Origin: Lasiosphaeris hirsuta
Taxonomy: Eukaryota > Ascomycota > Sordariomycetes > Sordariales > Lasiosphaeriaceae
NCBI GenBank assembly: GCA_030549175.1
Contig: JAUKUA010000001.1
Coordinates: 2,728,001 to 2,792,000 of the forward strand
Direction of reading: 5' to 3'
Length of the DNA stretch: 64,000 nucleotides
A program made the position numbers and the translations under genes. This document shows, piece by piece, positions 1 to 11,120 of the stretch (the first letter of the stretch is position 1; every line of letters begins with the position of its first letter). The notes beneath the pieces were generated by a model. It saw nothing but the letters and a program-made list of their open reading frames with translations. It was not told the DNA's origin and did not search any database.

Positions 1-1023
1 CAGAGCACTGTACCCCTAAAGGTGGCTATCAGTGGCGACTTGTCAGGAATACCAGCCCGGACTCATCCGCGTTGTGTTCATCTTCGCGGGATCCGTGCAA
101 CGCGGTGTCACGGAATATCGACGGAAATATGCTCGCCAAAACCAAGAGGCCTTGGGGTGGCGTCATAGGTCGCGCAGCGCAGGGAAGGCTCGAGGAGGAA
201 GGTATTCAGGGGCGCCAAGTATCCCCAGCGCATGGCTCAGGGGGGTTGGGCTGAGCATCCAAATCAGGATCGCGGACAAGGCGCGCCTGGCTCGCCAAGC
301 CCAACTTCATCCACCCCGCATGTATGTACCGTGCCTTGCAGCTGCGACGAACCTTGACCGACTCGGTTCCCGATTGCTCGTTGGGTCGCATGCTGCGCGC
401 AGCGTGGTGTTCGAGCGTGGTGCCCCTCAGCGATGCTGAGCAGTCACGCAGTGTGTATCGATCACAGAACATTGGCAAGCGGAATGAGGGGCTGTTTGCC
501 CAGGTGGTCTGGAATGTGGGAAAAAGACATGTGATAGGGCACCAAGGCCGCAAGGACCTAGTTTGCCAGACGTGGTCGCATTTCATCCGGTGCATTGTCG
601 AAAAGGTACAAGCTGGGTATAGGTACCTCATGAATATGTTTCTCAAAGCACCAGAGTGCGCTACAAATCGATATGTCTTATCGCAGCACAGCACAGCCCC
701 TTATTTGAACGACGGATTAGGTGCCATCTGATTGATCAACTGGACTAACTGCGCATGCAACTAAGGTACAGCCTTACTCCTACGGAATGCTACCAGACCA
801 CCTCACACTAGATATCGACGCCACCTCTCTGACGAAATGAGACACACGCTACCACGTACTGTGCAGCCCGTCAATAACCATCGATTGACTGCATGCGTAG
901 CCCAGTGAAGACAAGCAAGCTAGGTTTTAAAAGGACTCATTCTTACCCGATTCATGTTAATAGTTCGACGGCGCGAGGGCAGGGGGATGGCTGAGACCAG
1001 GCTGACCCCCGCTCAGCTCAGCC
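1..1023. other. Gene-free left edge
   Basis: No reading frame here looks like a protein. The frames present are short, Arg/Cys-rich and overlap one another on both strands. The right part must hold the 3' UTR of the minus-strand transporter that ends at 1024. Nothing else is visible. Confidence 0.6.
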
Positions 1024-2745
1024 CTACGTCACCCGAGTCGATGATCTCCGGCCGGCCGGTAGCCTAAACATGAACAGAATAGCTGTTGCGGTCGTGAAGA
1101 ACAGTCCCGCTGTGAAGAACGGCAATCCGATCCAAAAGCCCCCTAAATGCATCCCAATGCTCCAACTCTTCGCCAGTAGAGGACCGGCTATCATCGCGCC
1201 CGCCGTCTCCATGAAGCTAACCATAGTGTTGACGGTGCCTACGTGGTGTTCCTCCACCAGCGCATTCATCAACGAGCGGACCAACGAGGACATGCCGGAT
1301 CCGAGTGATAGCCAGATGAGACCAGCGGCCAGCACATATCCGTTGGCAGCCACTGCGATGAGCAAGCAGCCCACGATTTGGACGAGGCCTGAAAGACGCG
1401 CCAGAGAAATGTCCTTTGCCACCCCCGACATCGCGAGCCGGTTGAAGCAGAACCAGCTAGCTCCTGGCAAGACGAGGATGAGCGTGACGAGGCTGGCCAC
1501 ACTGCGGGCTGTAAAGAGGAATGACGCCTTAGAATAGCTCCAGCCATACCGCTTGGTGGCATATTGAAGTAACATGTCCTGCACTAATTTGCCCAGCACC
1601 ACAAAGATAAGTGACAACATCAGGAAGCTGATGCTCTTGTTGCCAACCACAAACGCCCACATCTCGGCGAGGCCTTCACGGGCTTTGTGCCAGAGCCTGC
1701 GGGTTGACGAGAGTTTGGAGAGTCTCGTATCGTCATCTTCTTCCTCGTCATCCGCGTCACTGCCGTCGCCTGTCTGTGTCACGGATGTCCCCTCTCGTCG
1801 CCTCCCTCGGCCTCGAGACGCGTGAAGGTGCAGCGTTTCTGGCAATGCTAGCCCAGCAGGGGTGCAAAGAGCGGTGGCCCCAAGAGAGAGAGTCAGGGGG
1901 ATCCAGTCACTTCGAATCATCAAGAGCCCTGCCAGGGGGGCAGCGACCATCTGCGAGATGAGGAAGACTGTCATAATCCGAAAAAAGGCCGTCGCTCTAT
2001 CTGCAACGGGAGTCACATCGGAGACGAACGTGTACAGCATTGCCACAATGAGCTGTCCGCCACCTCCGATACTACACGATTAAGTCAGTCAACACCACCA
2101 ATCGATTCGTTATAACGTCGAGGCCGCTTACAGCGTAAATACCCACGCGAACCAGACCGTCCACAACGGGAAGATGTCGGGGAAGGCCACTGCATCGCCG
2201 AAAGTCAGCCAGCTATGCTAAATTGGCTTTTGCCTGCGAAACTTAAGACCAGGATCCCGACGCTTACAGATAAGACACGTGTAAATCGTGTTCAAACATT
2301 CTCCTATGACACCGAGCAGGAAGACCGGCCTCCGCCCCCATCGATCCGAAAGGATGCCATACGGCACGGCGCAGAGCAAGCCTGGAATGGATTCAAAGGT
2401 TAACTGCCACCCTAGTAGCATCGCCAGGTAGTCCTGGACAGGGTTGGCCTTCAAGTCGCAGTCGTCGAATAGCCCGGTGCCATGGCCTTGCATCTGCCGG
2501 CAGATTATCCTCTCCATGATCGATATCGTAGGCGCCACCGCCATGCCAGAGCCAAGCTCGAGGAGAAAGACGATAACCATGCAGAGAATGAGGACCCGCG
2601 GCCGGAGAAGCTCGCGGCGGCGTTCGAGTTCGACCGGGTCTGATGACGGGCCCAGGTTCGGGTGGGGGGCAAGAAGTGGAGTCTCCTCCGGAGCGGTCGA
2701 CGGGGCCTCGCCATTGGACGGACCCTGGCAATCGTTGCGCGTCAT
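1024..2745 (-). CDS. MFS transporter (three exons)
   Basis: A 12-helix major facilitator permease, about 527 residues, expected in the plasma or vacuolar membrane. Exons read 2745-2268, 2189-2132 and 2071-1024; the joined length is 1584 nt and frame is kept through both introns (each with a GTAAGC donor, ending CAG and TAG). The N-terminus is a polar cytosolic tail of about 48 residues, then TM1. The MFS motif A is visible as DRWGRRP at residues 134-140. An acidic linker rich in Asp and Glu lies in the central cytosolic loop between the two six-helix halves. The start is the only ATG before the first helix. The best resemblance is to fungal MFS proteins with a short Gly-rich turn followed by MLYTFVSDV after exon 2. 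Substrate is unknown. No biosynthetic backbone gene is next to it, so a cluster-exporter role is not supported. Confidence 0.85.
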
Positions 2746-4390
2746 TTTTCGAGTTGGGTCCCGGTTTGCTACCGACGTTATGCCACGGCTGTTTCCCCCT
2801 TTTCGCCTGACCGATATAACCCAAAAGATACCACTTAGCCGGATGGTGGAAGCGAAAGGAACCGGTTATTTGTTTATTCTTGCCCGAGACAGTGCCTAAC
2901 CCACTAGGAGAATACGGGATAGGTGTTGTGAAGAAAAGAAACAAGATGGCGGTAGGGAAAATTAAACGGCTAAGAGGCAGACATCGACATGTTGGGTGCC
3001 GCGGCAAAGTAACCGTCTTATTTATGCACAGTTACCGTCAATAACCAGGACGCCGATGTCTTGCAGTTTCATGAAACAAGGCTGACTGCGCAGCTGACTG
3101 CGTGGCTGGGTGATGCAGCCTCTCCATAAGTCTAGTCCTACGTCGTCGGGCCGTTGGCAATAAAGTCATGGCCGAAAGTAACGGGGGGGGTTATTGGGCA
3201 AACCAGACATCTCCATTCTATGCCACCTGCCTAATGTGGCACACTAGATAGCAAGATGCCACTATCAGAACCGTGGTGCTGGGAATCCTGGCGATGTCCC
3301 TTGCTATTACCTCGCAGCCGCCGCGTAAGAAGATGCCTGAGCCGGTTTGACTGAGCGCTCCGAGACAGTATCTGAGTTGCGATGACTATTTGCCGGGGAT
3401 GCGCGGGGGAGTGGAATATGGGGGACATCCGGAATCTGTTTGTCTTACGTCCACGTGGAGACCCGATCATCAGGCTCCTTGCCCGTCATTGCCCGAGTCC
3501 ACTGCAGCGGTTTCACGGCGCAGCGGCGGTTGCACAGCGGCACCTTCAAGAGACGACCTGTCCGGTACCCCGTAAAGCCACCCGACTTGTATGTGCAACC
3601 CTGCTATATATATGCCGAGGGTACGTCAGACAGCGTGTAATCACAGTGTAAAATTGCAGAAAATTACGAAGCCTGACAGCTGCCAACGACACCCGCCCAA
3701 CCCAACTGCGCTAGGTGCATAACACACCGAAATCATTTGGAGGATGGCCGCCGCACAACAGCAGCCCCAGCCACAATTCTCGTCCGATGAAGATTAGATG
3801 ACTAGAAGACTCATGCCGAAATGGAACGCGCGAGCCGTGACGATACTGGTCCGGATCGGAATCAGTGCCGGGAGCCTCCCCCAAAATCCAAGACATTGGC
3901 GCTCGAGGACGAATCAGGCGCACAGAACATGACTGTTCCTGAGACACAGGGCAGCCCCAATCGGTTGGGGCGTGGACACGCAACTGCATCTGCACATCTG
4001 CGCGTTGCACACATAACATTGTAGTTCGGGCCTCTCACAAGCCTTGTCCTTCTCTCCGAGACAGGCCAGCTCATCGTACCTACGCAGTAGGTCAAGTGAG
4101 GTGGTCAAATTGGCGAGCTGCTGGCAAACCCCCCTAAAAAATAAAATCCGCTGCAGTAGCACTAGGCGCTGAGAGGCAAGGCGATTGGCTCCGCTTCCGG
4201 CACCACCGAGCTGATGCAGTTGACTGCAGAAAGAGAGCGGTCTGCCCCTGACGCCCGTGTGTTAGAGGTTGCCAGTCAGAAACAGAAAAGAAAGAAAGAA
4301 AAATATGTCAACGCACTCACATACCTGAATCACATAAACTCCCCTGACTACGGAAAAATAATCCCTATTTTATCTCAACATACATAAAAC
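2746..4390. other. Intergenic region
   Basis: This 1.6 kb stretch separates the divergently transcribed MFS and Nudix genes and so holds both promoters. Frames are short and contain no recognisable domain. A G-run occurs near 3182-3189. I see no repeat or mobile element. Confidence 0.5.
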
Positions 4391-5295
4391 ATGATCATGT
4401 CCGAAGGCGAAGCAAAAGTCCTGTCCACCGAGCCCCTTGTAAGTTTTCTGCCCCTGATATCGACCTCCTGGAAGGTAGAGGACCCGTAAAAGACAAAAGC
4501 CAACATGAGGATGTAGCTAGAGACTGAGGCGGTGTGGACAAAGCTGGTCAAGTAAGTTCCAGGTCAAAAGCCAGCCGTGGCGGAAATGATTCTTCCACGA
4601 CGGCTACGGTAGCCTGGCGCCAGTGTAATGAGTCTAACAGTCTTCAAGAACCATATGGAGGGACCCCAAGGGCATCACACGGACATGGGAGTCCGCCGAG
4701 CGTCGAACGCGGCCCAAGTGTAGCGATATCGATGGTGTTGGCATCGTTGCCATTTTGGAGAAGCAGACTGGTATGTACTCTCCTCTCGTCAGGCTCGACA
4801 ACAGCGAGTAACTCATGACATCAAGGCCCCGAAATTGTGCTACAGAAGCAATACCGCCCACCCTTAGACAAGATTGTTATTGAGCTCCCCGCCGGCTTGG
4901 TCGATGAGGGGGAGACGGCAGAGGAGGCGGCCATTCGAGAGCTGAAGGAGGAGACGGGCTATGTCGCCGAGGTATTAGAAACGTCGCCCGTCATGTGGAA
5001 CGGTATGTCTTCTCCTTTCTTCCCTCAATTTTTGGGTTGATCCTAACAGCTCGCAGACCCTGGCTTCTGTAATACAAACCTAAAAATGGTCCATGTCAGC
5101 GTTGACATGAGCCTGCCCGCCAATCAAGATCTCAAGCCCGAGCTCGAGGAAAATGAGTTCATCGAGGTTTTCCACATAAGGCTAGCCAACCTTTGGGAGG
5201 AATGCATCCAGCTTGAGGCCGAAGGCTACGCGATCGACGCCCGAATAGCAAACATCGCCGAGGGTATCGAGATCGCGAAGAAGTATAAACTCTGA
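4391..5295 (+). CDS. Nudix hydrolase, ADP-sugar pyrophosphatase (Ysa1/NUDT5 type)
   Basis: Predicted to hydrolyse ADP-ribose and related ADP-sugars to AMP and sugar phosphate in the cytosol. Five exons give 204 residues: 4391-4438, 4523-4551, 4649-4770, 4826-5002 and 5057-5295; lengths sum to 615 nt in frame. The Nudix box is canonical at residues 90-112: Gly90, Glu96, then R-E-L-K-E-E-T-G-Y at 104-112, which supplies the metal-binding glutamates. The preceding RTWESAERRTRP segment and the LPAGLVDEGE strand-turn are typical of NUDT5/Ysa1. Length matches the family. Exon 2 is only 29 nt, and its 5' edge (4523 versus 4529, both in frame) is uncertain. Introns 2 and 3 need AAG acceptors, which are uncommon. 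The gene faces a second, different Nudix gene tail to tail with about 90 bp between stop codons. Confidence 0.88.
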
Positions 5296-5387
5296 GTGGA
5301 GGGGGTTGTACGTGAATAATGGAAGAGGCGCAACCCAGCACAAAGCCATGTAAATAACGGAAAAGGACTAAAAGGAAAAGAAATAGA

Positions 5388-6307
5388 CTAGACCTTCCCT
5401 TCTTTCCTCAAACCCTCCCATAGGGCCAATGCAGCAAGGCACTTCGCATCACGCGCACCCTCGCGCCAGAGGTCGCGCATGGGCACTAGCTTGAGGGTGA
5501 TCCTCTCTCCCTGCTCACGGAGCCCCGTCAAGCGGCCGGTCCATTCGCCCATCTGTGCCCTCGGTACCCGCCGCTCGTGCATGAAAATGGGGATAAACTC
5601 GTCGCAACCACCTGGGGAGGGATAAACGCCACGGGGCAGATTACCGTCCTGTGTCTTTCCACCTTCGCTCTCAACATTACCGCTTCCGGGCTCGGGGACA
5701 TCATTTGCCAGGTCACTCAAGCACTTCAGCTGCCCAGCAGGAATTTCCAACCCCAACTCCTCCTGCATCTCCTTGGCCGCTGCTCCGGCAAAGGTACCCG
5801 CATCATCTACCATCCCAGCCGGCAACTCGACAAAGGCTAGGCTTCCAGCGGCGATGCGTGGCTGTACCGTCAGGAGGACATATCTCTCGTCTGTATCATT
5901 GGGCGCGTCGGCGGGGATGAGCATGACGAGCATGGCGACGCTGGGACCTCGCAGAAAAACAGCGCCTGGGAGTTTCTCGTTGGCGCTGTTGGATATCTCG
6001 GCAGTCAGCTTCAGAAAACCGAGCCGTAAGCCAAACATGTCGTGTGCCTGCACTGTAATGGAGCGCAGGCAGTAGGGGTCCGAGTAAAATGGGTTGCCGT
6101 GGTCCTTCGTTTGGAGAGTGAGAGAGTTGTGGAGGGTAGTAAGCCAGCTCTGTGAGCTGGCTGTCAGTCCGTGGCCGGGTTATTTCGATGACGATAAAGA
6201 GGTGCACCTACGCTGAAGGGATGGAAGTTGAGGATCTGCTCCTTGGAGAGGCCCTCGGGGAGCACCTTCACTGGCACGTCGTAGTCGGGGTGCTGGAAAG
6301 AGGTCAT
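5388..6307 (-). CDS. Nudix hydrolase, ADP/UDP-sugar diphosphatase (NUDX14/NUDT14 type)
   Basis: Predicted nucleoside-diphosphate-sugar hydrolase. Two exons, 6307-6212 and 6149-5388, joined by a 62-nt intron (GTAGGT...CACAG), give 285 residues. The Nudix box at residues 144-166 departs from the consensus: Gly150 where the first Glu is usual and Lys158 for the Arg, but Glu159, Glu162 and Glu163 remain. This pattern, plus the downstream motif YPSPGGCDE and the C-terminal TGLREQGE...LVPMRDLWR stretch, matches the plant NUDX14 ADP-sugar diphosphatase and animal NUDT14 group rather than NUDT5. I chose the ATG at 6307 (MTSFQHPD). The frame stays open upstream to a further ATG at 6409, which would add 34 residues with some character of a mitochondrial presequence. 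It converges on the NUDT5-like gene. Confidence 0.85.
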
Positions 6308-7718
6308 CTTGCGGGTGAGGCTCCACGAAAGCAACCGTATGTTTAGTAGGTTCCAGTTCCGGAAGATGGATGCGTTGCTTCGGATGGGCGGTACCGAGGC
6401 CGTTCGCATTGTGCGAGAAGCTAGCTGTCTGTCTGTGGGAGGAATCTACCCAGGTCCACGGGTCCCGGGCCCTCATGGAGGCGTTGCTAATCCAGAGTCG
6501 CGGGGTAATCGGGTACGTGAATTGTTCCGGCAGGCCCAGGCCTCCCAGCCGTCACCCAGTGACAGACTAGTGGACAGCACAGAGCTGTAAGACGCCACTC
6601 CTCATTCAATGGCCAGCCCGTGTCTTTCAATGACGTTAATAATGACGTCAATAACAACAGCTCACGCGATGATTTAAATCGGTCTGCTCTTTCTCATCTG
6701 AACAGACAGCCTGCCCATGGAATACAACCGTCAGTCTGTGATCCGCCTAGCAGCTCCCATCTACGCTGAAACCCCAAAAGAAAACCGTCAACATGTCGCA
6801 CCAACAAGTCAAATCGCATGACAACCCCACTGGCGAGGAACCTCAGAACATCATCCATGGTGCTGGCACCGAAACAGTAAGCCAAATAAATGCCCACCTC
6901 TCAAATGGCTTTTGACATCCGTTCCTGACACATGCAAGTCTACACACGTCGCTCGCGCAGATAAGACAGCACCTATGCCCGAGCATGAAAAAGGAGAGGC
7001 TCTGGAGGGGATGAATGCTAGCGGTGGGCAGAGCCAAGGGCTTGCTAAGGGCCCTGAAAGAGGCCAGGGAGGGCGGTCGAACTGAGTTATGAGGCACCGC
7101 CGCTGACCACTCCAGGACTCAAAGTGGTTGAAGAAATGAGTGCCGAAGTGGCAATTCGACACTGCATCGCTAAAGGGTTCTTTGTATTGCGGCTCCTTTC
7201 TTGTTTCGACTTACTGATAAGTGCCAAAGTACCATGACCACGGAAGCAAGTATCGTCATCAAGCTCTGTACATTAGGCAATAGATCAAACCTTTGGCACA
7301 AAAATCACGACCAAACACGACAATATTTAGCAAGATGCAGTAGCCGCCTCGCTTTTCAGCTACGGTACATTCCGCATTTGACCCGCGCCAGTTGCAAACT
7401 TCCATTGAACATTGCCGAAAGCATCCAGAGCTGCACAGTTCTTCCCATGTAAGCGCCATACAACATCAGCCAACCAATCACCGACACGGCCAGACAACAC
7501 AACACGTCGGATTTGACGTGGTTGTGTAGTGCGTCTCAATGCTGTAGGAAGGATTTCACCAAGCGTCTTGCCGAGAAACCTGCGTGAGTAGATATGTGAA
7601 ATAGTCTTACGAGCATCATCTTTGATAGGATTGGAGTTAAAATAGCCATACTTCTCCATATCAATTCAGTCTTAGTTTCAATAAATCGTTTATTTCCGAA
7701 CTAGAATAGCAGTACACC
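6308..7718. other. Intergenic region
   Basis: This region holds the promoter of the minus-strand Nudix gene and otherwise unrecognised sequence. Frames are short with no domain. Two CRE-like octamers are listed separately. Confidence 0.5.
6631..6650. promoter_or_regulatory. Pair of CRE/ATF-like sites
   Basis: TGACGTTA at 6631-6638 and the palindrome TGACGTCA at 6643-6650 lie 12 nt apart. The palindrome is the classic binding site of CREB/ATF-type bZIP factors. They are about 330 bp upstream of the minus-strand Nudix start. Regulation of that gene is inference, since single octamers are expected by chance in fungal DNA; the close pairing is what makes it worth noting. Confidence 0.3.
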
Positions 7719-8763
7719 ATGCAAGAAACCTCAACCGGCCCCAACAGGGAGGGGCTTCTCGGATTTTGAGGTAGTTCACGTCAACCAACTTCCGGCAGTA
7801 GTGCGATCAGACGCCCCTGAGGTAATCCAGACAGGCTACGAAATGGAAAAGCACTCGATTACACCTGAATTTGCAACGTTAAGATTCAACACTCATCGAT
7901 AAAAGAGCCAGCACTAACATTTGAACAAAAAAAACCAGCGAATATGGGGGCTACGACGGCGCACCTTCATTATTGTCATCTTGACATGCGCAGTTCTTTT
8001 CATTGGGATTGTTATTGGTATCGCTGTTGGAGGAACCGCACACAAGGACCCGGAAGAAGGCGACCCTTCCTCAGCAGCTGGCGGCGGTATTGATGGCCCA
8101 TCTACACCTGACGGCGCAGACAACTTGATAAAAGACTCATCCCTCCCGCCATGCAACTATACGGACCCCAAAGGCTATTTTCACCTCTAGTTTTTCTACC
8201 AAGACTCCAACGGCGAAATCCTTGCTTGCGGCTCTGCGGCCGTAATGCGGTACGGGGTTTGACTGCCGCAATTACTTCCCTTCAGTTGCCCTCGCCTACC
8301 AGAGCGAGGATTCCATGCTCACTGTCGGCCATCCGCCGCTCTGGGACGCCACCGAGATTGGTTCAGCCACAAATTGCTCTGTCATCGGGCTCACAAGTAC
8401 GATGAGAAATGGAAACATTACAAATGTGGGCTGGAGGCTGCATTATGACGAGGGAGGGATACTTCAAGAATTTACCTCTGAGGGACAACTCGGCAATTGG
8501 ATCCAAGGTATGCAAGATATCAACAACTTCTAGCCGCTCATAAGCACTGATTGACAGTGAGAACGACAGGAACACCTGTCGGTTCAATATCAGCTTCGAC
8601 AGCCGTATCAAACATGGCTACGTTCTCACATGACCTCGTGAACATTATGATGATCAACCTAGGGCCGGATGGGAGCCCCGTGGCGAGGACGCTGTCCGGA
8701 GATCTATTCAGTCTTGCCGAAACCCCCTGTCTTGGAGTCACTCACGACACCAGTGGTAACTAA
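7719..8763 (+). pseudogene. Broken membrane-anchored lectin-like protein gene
   Basis: Remains of a fungal type II membrane protein: a polar cytosolic N-terminus (frame with FEVVHVNQLP), the junction motif RIWGLRRRTF followed by one hydrophobic helix (near 7937-8035), then an extracellular Tyr/Asn-rich region with repeats such as WRLHYDEGGILQEF. This order is typical of fungal membrane proteins carrying a fucose-specific-lectin-like propeller. Two plausible introns persist (about 7880-7936 ending CAG, and 8507-8556). Breaks: the ATG at 7719 runs into TGA after 16 codons, with the conserved frame resuming in another phase; TAG at 8188-8190; and a one-base shift at the G4 run 8254-8257. The extracellular domain is also short. 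Assignment to the lectin-like family is from pattern memory and moderate; the broken state is directly visible. Confidence 0.6.
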
Positions 8764-8835
8764 TCTGAGGTTTTCAGCTATTGCGAGAAACCCGCACTAG
8801 CGGATATACGGGGTAGTCAACGGGACGATACAAGC

Positions 8836-10485
8836 ATGGCAGTTTATTACCGAAGATCCTTTACGCAGGCCCTGACCAATAGGCTCGAGTATGTATGGAT
8901 TGACACGATATGCATCAACAAGAGCAGCAGTGCAGAGCTCTCGGAGGCCATCAACTCCATGTTTGCCTGGTATCAACAGGCCAAGTTGTGCTATGCCTAT
9001 CTGTCAGACGTGTCTTCTGACTGCAACACGACCACGGACGCCCTAAGTAAGCCCGATTCCGACTTTTGCCAGAGCAAGTGGTTCACTCGGGGATGGACTC
9101 TCCAGGAATTGCTTGCGCCCTCGACCGTGGTCTTTTTCAACAAGGCCTAGGATTTTATTGGCCACAAGCGCCAAACCCGAATACACGGTCCGCGAGGGCT
9201 CGGAAGGGCTCTCAAGGGGATGTCCAAGGAGGAAAAATTCAAAATGCTCCTGCGCGACATTATAAAGGCGCCCCTCCAAGTTCTTCGCCGCCAAGCCAGC
9301 CCGGGAAGCTTGAGCATCGCGGCAAGGATGACGTGGGCAGCCAACCGTCAGACCACGCGCAAAGAAGACATGGCATACTGTTTGATGGGCATTTTCGATG
9401 TCAAGATGACGATGCTCTATGGAGAGGGCGATCGAGCTTTCACACGGCTACAAGAGGAGATCATCCGAACATCAGACAACGAGTCTATATTCGCCTTGGG
9501 CTTCAATCGTGACGAGGCTGGCGGCTGGTCCGCCCAGAGGAATGTCTGCATGGAATACCAGAGCCGTCTCATGACCTCATCGCCAGCCGACTTTGCGGGT
9601 TGCGAGGACGTTGAACTGCTCCCCCCTGACCAACAAGGGACGAGGCCTTTGTTGGTCCTTCCGCCGCCTTTCGGCACGGTGCTCGTGCCATTGAACTGCT
9701 CCGGCCGCGATGCTCGCTCGGACAGCCCCGACTCGGAGACACCCCCACCGCTCAAGCTTTCTCGTATCCTCGCCCTTCCCCTGCGGGGCGAAGCTGCCGA
9801 AAACGGCCGACTCTATGTCGACCCAGCCAGCAGACCTGTTTTGGTTGACGTTGGCCCGTTGGACTATTCCGATGCACCCCACTCGAGTCTGCACAAGTCG
9901 AGAGTTTACCTCGACACAGTGACGCGAGTCGGCCGGGGTCCACCCCCAACTATCTGTCCGAGCCCAAGAGGGCCCGCGCAAGCATGCGGGTAGCTTCCGT
10001 GTTCTAGAGGTGTACCCGGCTTGGTTCCTTCTAAACTATACTGCAGATCTCCTAAACGCCGCTAACACCAACACCACGGCTAGCTTCAACCTGCGTCCCA
10101 TGGGCGGTCTGGTCGAGGATGTTTCTGAAGTACAGCCCCAACGAAGATGCACGTTCTCGTCTGTATCAGATGCTCCAACAACAAAACGTACTTCCTCCAC
10201 TGCATGCATGCCTTTGACCAAGTCGACGGAGGCCCACAGAGCACGTGGGTTGCCGGAGTGGCCCGGGAAGAAGCGGACGGCTCTCTGGTTCAGCGCATTA
10301 TCCTGGGCACCGCCTTCACTGGGGGGTTTCGGGACGGGTCTTCTGTCTCTTGGCCCGCCTCGTCGGATGACGGATATGTTGGGTTGAGCCTCGAGACATT
10401 TGGCGGCGAGCGCCCACGCTTTGGAAACTGGCTGAGGCAATGGGAAATCACAATACACCGCAGCGGAGAGCGACTGCTGACTTGA
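8836..10485 (+). pseudogene. Broken heterokaryon-incompatibility (HET) domain gene
   Basis: Homologous to fungal HET-domain proteins of vegetative incompatibility. The core motifs YVWIDTICINKSSSAELSEA and WFTRGWTLQELLAP are plain at about 8890-9118, followed by the usual helical segment with MAYCLMGIFDV and MLYGEGDRAFTRLQEEI. The first part of the HET domain (the A-I-L-S-H-T-W-G region) is absent, so the gene is 5' truncated; a stop precedes the first ATG. An in-frame TAG at 9148-9150 sits where family members have Trp (N-K-x-W-D-F), and the frame then continues intact to 9993. The C-terminal part needs frame changes near 9980-10010 and again near 10140. It lies directly behind the broken lectin-like gene. 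A functional product is unlikely. Confidence 0.85.
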
Positions 10486-11120
10486 GTTCCAAATATATAA
10501 CAAGTGTGCAGATTGTGTGGTGTTTCCTCAGGTAGTAGTAATAACTACATTAATCAACGTGAATCAAATTTGAAAGGACATCTCCTGGTGCCTGTGTTTG
10601 CAGTCTTGACGGACGGTCTGTGCGCGGTTCGTCAGTCATCCAGTGACAACCTAGACTGACGGCGTCTTGGCCTGGGGACCCGCGTCAGACTACGAATGCC
10701 CACCGCCCACCCAATGCGGAACCCACATGGCTCGTCTGTGAATAGCTTCAAGTCCTTTTTTTTTCTTTTTTTCTTCTTCAAATTTCAAACCGGCTTGATT
10801 ATCGAGCCACGAGCACATATTCTGTAGTCTCAACGGTCAGTGTTGCAATTAAATGGCCTGATGTGGGATTGATCGGATTGATGCTTAGGGCCGGTGCCGG
10901 TGCCGATTCGGCCAGACAAACGTTATCTCCCAAAACATCCCCTGTGCCGCCCTCCACACTAGCCTCGACTACACTACTAAGTCCGAGATAATGCGCTTGC
11001 TGTGTTTACAACCATTGGGATACAAGAGCGTGTACTTGGCCAGCCTTTCACCGCTCTCTGAACACCTTTCATTTCAACCGCTGCTGCACTGGCACACCAC
11101 TTGACCAAACAACTCGGACA
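10486..11120. other. Intergenic region with T-rich tract
   Basis: Holds the promoter of the following MFS gene. A T-rich tract lies near 10757-10784. No coding signal seen. Confidence 0.5.

Noticed and set aside
32..731. Overlapping frames of 135-162 codons at the left edge
   Set aside because: They overlap on both strands, are rich in Arg, Cys and Trp, contain no domain and have no splice partners.
4649..4861. Alternative exon frames in the NUDT5-like gene using the upstream CTAACAG site
   Set aside because: That acceptor (4634-4640) shifts the frame and destroys the conserved W-R-D-P...RTWESAER segment; the AAG site 8 nt later keeps it.
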